Source: JBFXJF01 sp050175155 (GTDB taxonomy: Bacteria; Bacillota; Bacilli; Tepidibacillales; Tepidibacillaceae). From it: DNA of 64,000 bases. Of this stretch, positions 62,802-64,000 are shown piece by piece. Position numbers and translations under genes: made by a program. Position 1 is the stretch's first letter, and each line of letters opens with the position of its first letter. The notes beneath the pieces are model-generated. The model saw only the letters and a program-made list of their open reading frames with translations, ran no database searches and had not been told where the DNA came from. The stretch covers positions 1 to 64,000 of the forward strand of contig JBFXJF010000006.1 of the NCBI GenBank assembly GCA_050175155.1, in the 5' to 3' direction.

Positions 62802-64000
62802 TTAATTTCTAAGAGGCTTGCCATTTGTCAACATATATTGCATTCTTTCCTGTGTTTTTGGCTCTGTTACTAGACTTAAAAATGCTTCTCGTTCTAAATC
62901 TAAAATATATTGTTCTGTTACCAGTGTATTGGCAGGAACATTTCCCCCTGACAATACGAATGCTAATTTTTCAGCTATTTTTTTATCATGGGCAGATATT
63001 TTACCACCCTTAAAGAAGGTATATATTCCTAGACGTAAGGTTGCGAGACCATTTTCGCCGACTACTTTAACTTTCTTCGATTTTGGTGGTTGGTAACCCA
63101 TTAAATCGAGTGCTATTACTGCCTGCTTGGCATCATATAGCTGAAAATCACGGTTAACAGAAATACGATCGCTTTTTCTTAGATAACCTATGTTTTGTGC
63201 TTCCCTAGCACTAGTCGATGTTTTCGCCATAGCAATTGTTTCAAATGTATTATTAATAAACGGTTGAATATCGGTACTAACATCCTCAGGGATTGCTTCT
63301 AAATTGCGGAATAGAAGTTCTTTAGTTCCACCGCCGCCCGGAATAACACCAACACCTACCTCAACTAATCCCATATAAGTCTCGGCAGAAGCTTGAACTA
63401 AATCAGCACCGAAAACGATTTCTGTTCCTCCCCCTAATGTCATATTAAATGGGGCTGCAACAACCGGCTTATTCATGTATTTTAATTGCATACTAGCATT
63501 CTGAAACATTCTTATCATGTAATCTAATTCATCCCAATTTTCATCCTGAGCTTCCATTAAAATTAACATGAGGTTGGCACCAACACTAAAATTTTTACCT
63601 TGATTGCCAATAACTAGACCACGGTAATTGTTAGTTACTTCTTCAACGCTATAATTAATCATACTTAAAATATCCGTTGCAATTGCATTGTTAGGGGAAT
63701 GGAATTCTAGTAATGCAACCTCATTACCAATATCGATTAAGCTAGCACCAGCATTTCCTTTTATTAACTTGTTTTGTTCCTTTAAGTCCTTTAAATTAAT
63801 AATCTCTTTTCTTTGGTAAATTTCTTCGTCTTTACCCTTTATTGAAAAATAGAACCCCTTACCATCTTGTTTGTTATAAAAGCTGGTTTTACCACTTTCT
63901 AAAAGTTTAGTAACATGGTCAGGAATTATATCTCCTTCTTCCTTCATTCGAGTAACTGATTTCTCTAAGCCAATGGCGTCCCACAATTCAAACGGACCCA
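62802..64000 (-). CDS. fadN: 3-hydroxyacyl-CoA dehydrogenase / enoyl-CoA hydratase (5' end outside window)
   Basis: C-terminal half of a large FadN/FadB-like protein; the frame is open to the right edge, so the N-terminal NAD-binding part is missing. Residues near the edge (GPFELWDAIGLEKSVTRMKE) are the end of the hydroxyacyl-CoA dehydrogenase C-terminal domain. A second dehydrogenase-like piece and a crotonase domain follow, with ALLEFHSPNNAIATDILSMI, GKNFSVGANLMLILMEAQ and AAPFNMTLGGGTEIVFGADL, ending with a helical tail. This domain order (dehydrogenase then hydratase) is that of Bacillus FadN. It precedes fadA by 53 bases. Confidence 0.9.
   Translation of the reverse strand, partial: GPFELWDAIGLEKSVTRMKEEGDIIPDHVTKLLESGKTSFYNKQDGKGFYFSIKGKDEEIYQRKEIINLKDLKEQNKLIKGNAGASLIDIGNEVALLEFHSPNNAIATDILSMINYSVEEVTNNYRGLVIGNQGKNFSVGANLMLILMEAQDENWDELDYMIRMFQNASMQLKYMNKPVVAAPFNMTLGGGTEIVFGADLVQASAETYMGLVEVGVGVIPGGGGTKELLFRNLEAIPEDVSTDIQPFINNTFETIAMAKTSTSAREAQNIGYLRKSDRISVNRDFQLYDAKQAVIALDLMGYQPPKSKKVKVVGENGLATLRLGIYTFFKGGKISAHDKKIAEKLAFVLSGGNVPANTLVTEQYILDLEREAFLSLVTEPKTQERMQYMLTNGKPLRN

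Noticed and set aside
1..64000. CRISPR arrays, insertion sequences, prophage, tRNA or rRNA genes
   Set aside because: No regularly spaced repeats, transposase or phage genes, or recognisable tRNA/rRNA sequences were seen on either strand.

Overview
The window reads as a contiguous chromosomal segment of a low-GC, endospore-forming member of the Bacillota, probably a clostridial-type lineage. The evidence is the strongly AT-rich sequence with strong AGGAGG-type ribosome sites, a T-box and an L20-type leader, an alpha/beta small acid-soluble spore protein, the YtaF sporulation protein, and the DnaB/DnaI primosome pair. I see no rRNA, tRNA, CRISPR, insertion sequence or prophage. Most genes lie on the minus strand.

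Much of the order matches a core block of the Bacillus subtilis chromosome, read here from right to left: pfkA, pyk, citZ, icd, phoP, phoR, polA, mutM, ytaF, coaE, gapB, speD, nrdR, dnaB, dnaI, thrS, infC, rpmI, rplT. Extra cassettes are spliced between these anchors.

Region by region. 1-5.2 kb: a B12-binding radical SAM protein (cut by the window edge), the infC-rpmI-rplT operon with its leader, and thrS behind a T-box. 5.2-9.8 kb: pstSCAB-phoU phosphate uptake, with an unusual PstA carrying a PDZ-like insert. 9.9-16.3 kb: mqnC (futalosine menaquinone route), an unrecognised membrane protein, ung, a YitT-family protein, a DegV protein, an LppM-like membrane protein and a secreted-protein gene broken by an in-frame stop. 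16.3-23.8 kb: a complete nine-gene histidine operon, hisZGDCBHAF-hisIE, behind a leader peptide with four consecutive His codons and an attenuator. 23.9-30.1 kb: glnS, dnaI, dnaB, an orphan peptide-binding lipoprotein and nrdR. 30.3-42.7 kb: a Na/Pi cotransporter, speD with a structured leader, a spore SASP, gapB with CcpN-like sites, coaE, ytaF, mutM, polA, a band-7 protein and phoR-phoP. 42.8-53 kb: a small membrane protein, an oligopeptide ABC transporter, two-subunit fumarase, icd and citZ. 53.2-56.3 kb: a Crp/Fnr regulator divergent from two paralogous eight-helix membrane proteins that I cannot assign. 56.4-64 kb: a thioesterase, pyk, pfkA and a fatty-acid beta-oxidation operon (fadE, fadA, fadN; the last is cut by the window edge).

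Functionally the segment combines phosphate sensing and uptake (PhoPR, Pst, PhoU, Na/Pi), gluconeogenesis and glycolysis (GapB, PfkA, Pyk), part of the TCA cycle (CitZ, Icd, fumarase), peptide import and beta-oxidation. This suggests a life on peptides and fatty acids with a respiratory quinone. The best candidates for something undescribed are the paired membrane proteins beside the Crp/Fnr gene, the PDZ-bearing PstA, the His attenuator and the speD leader.
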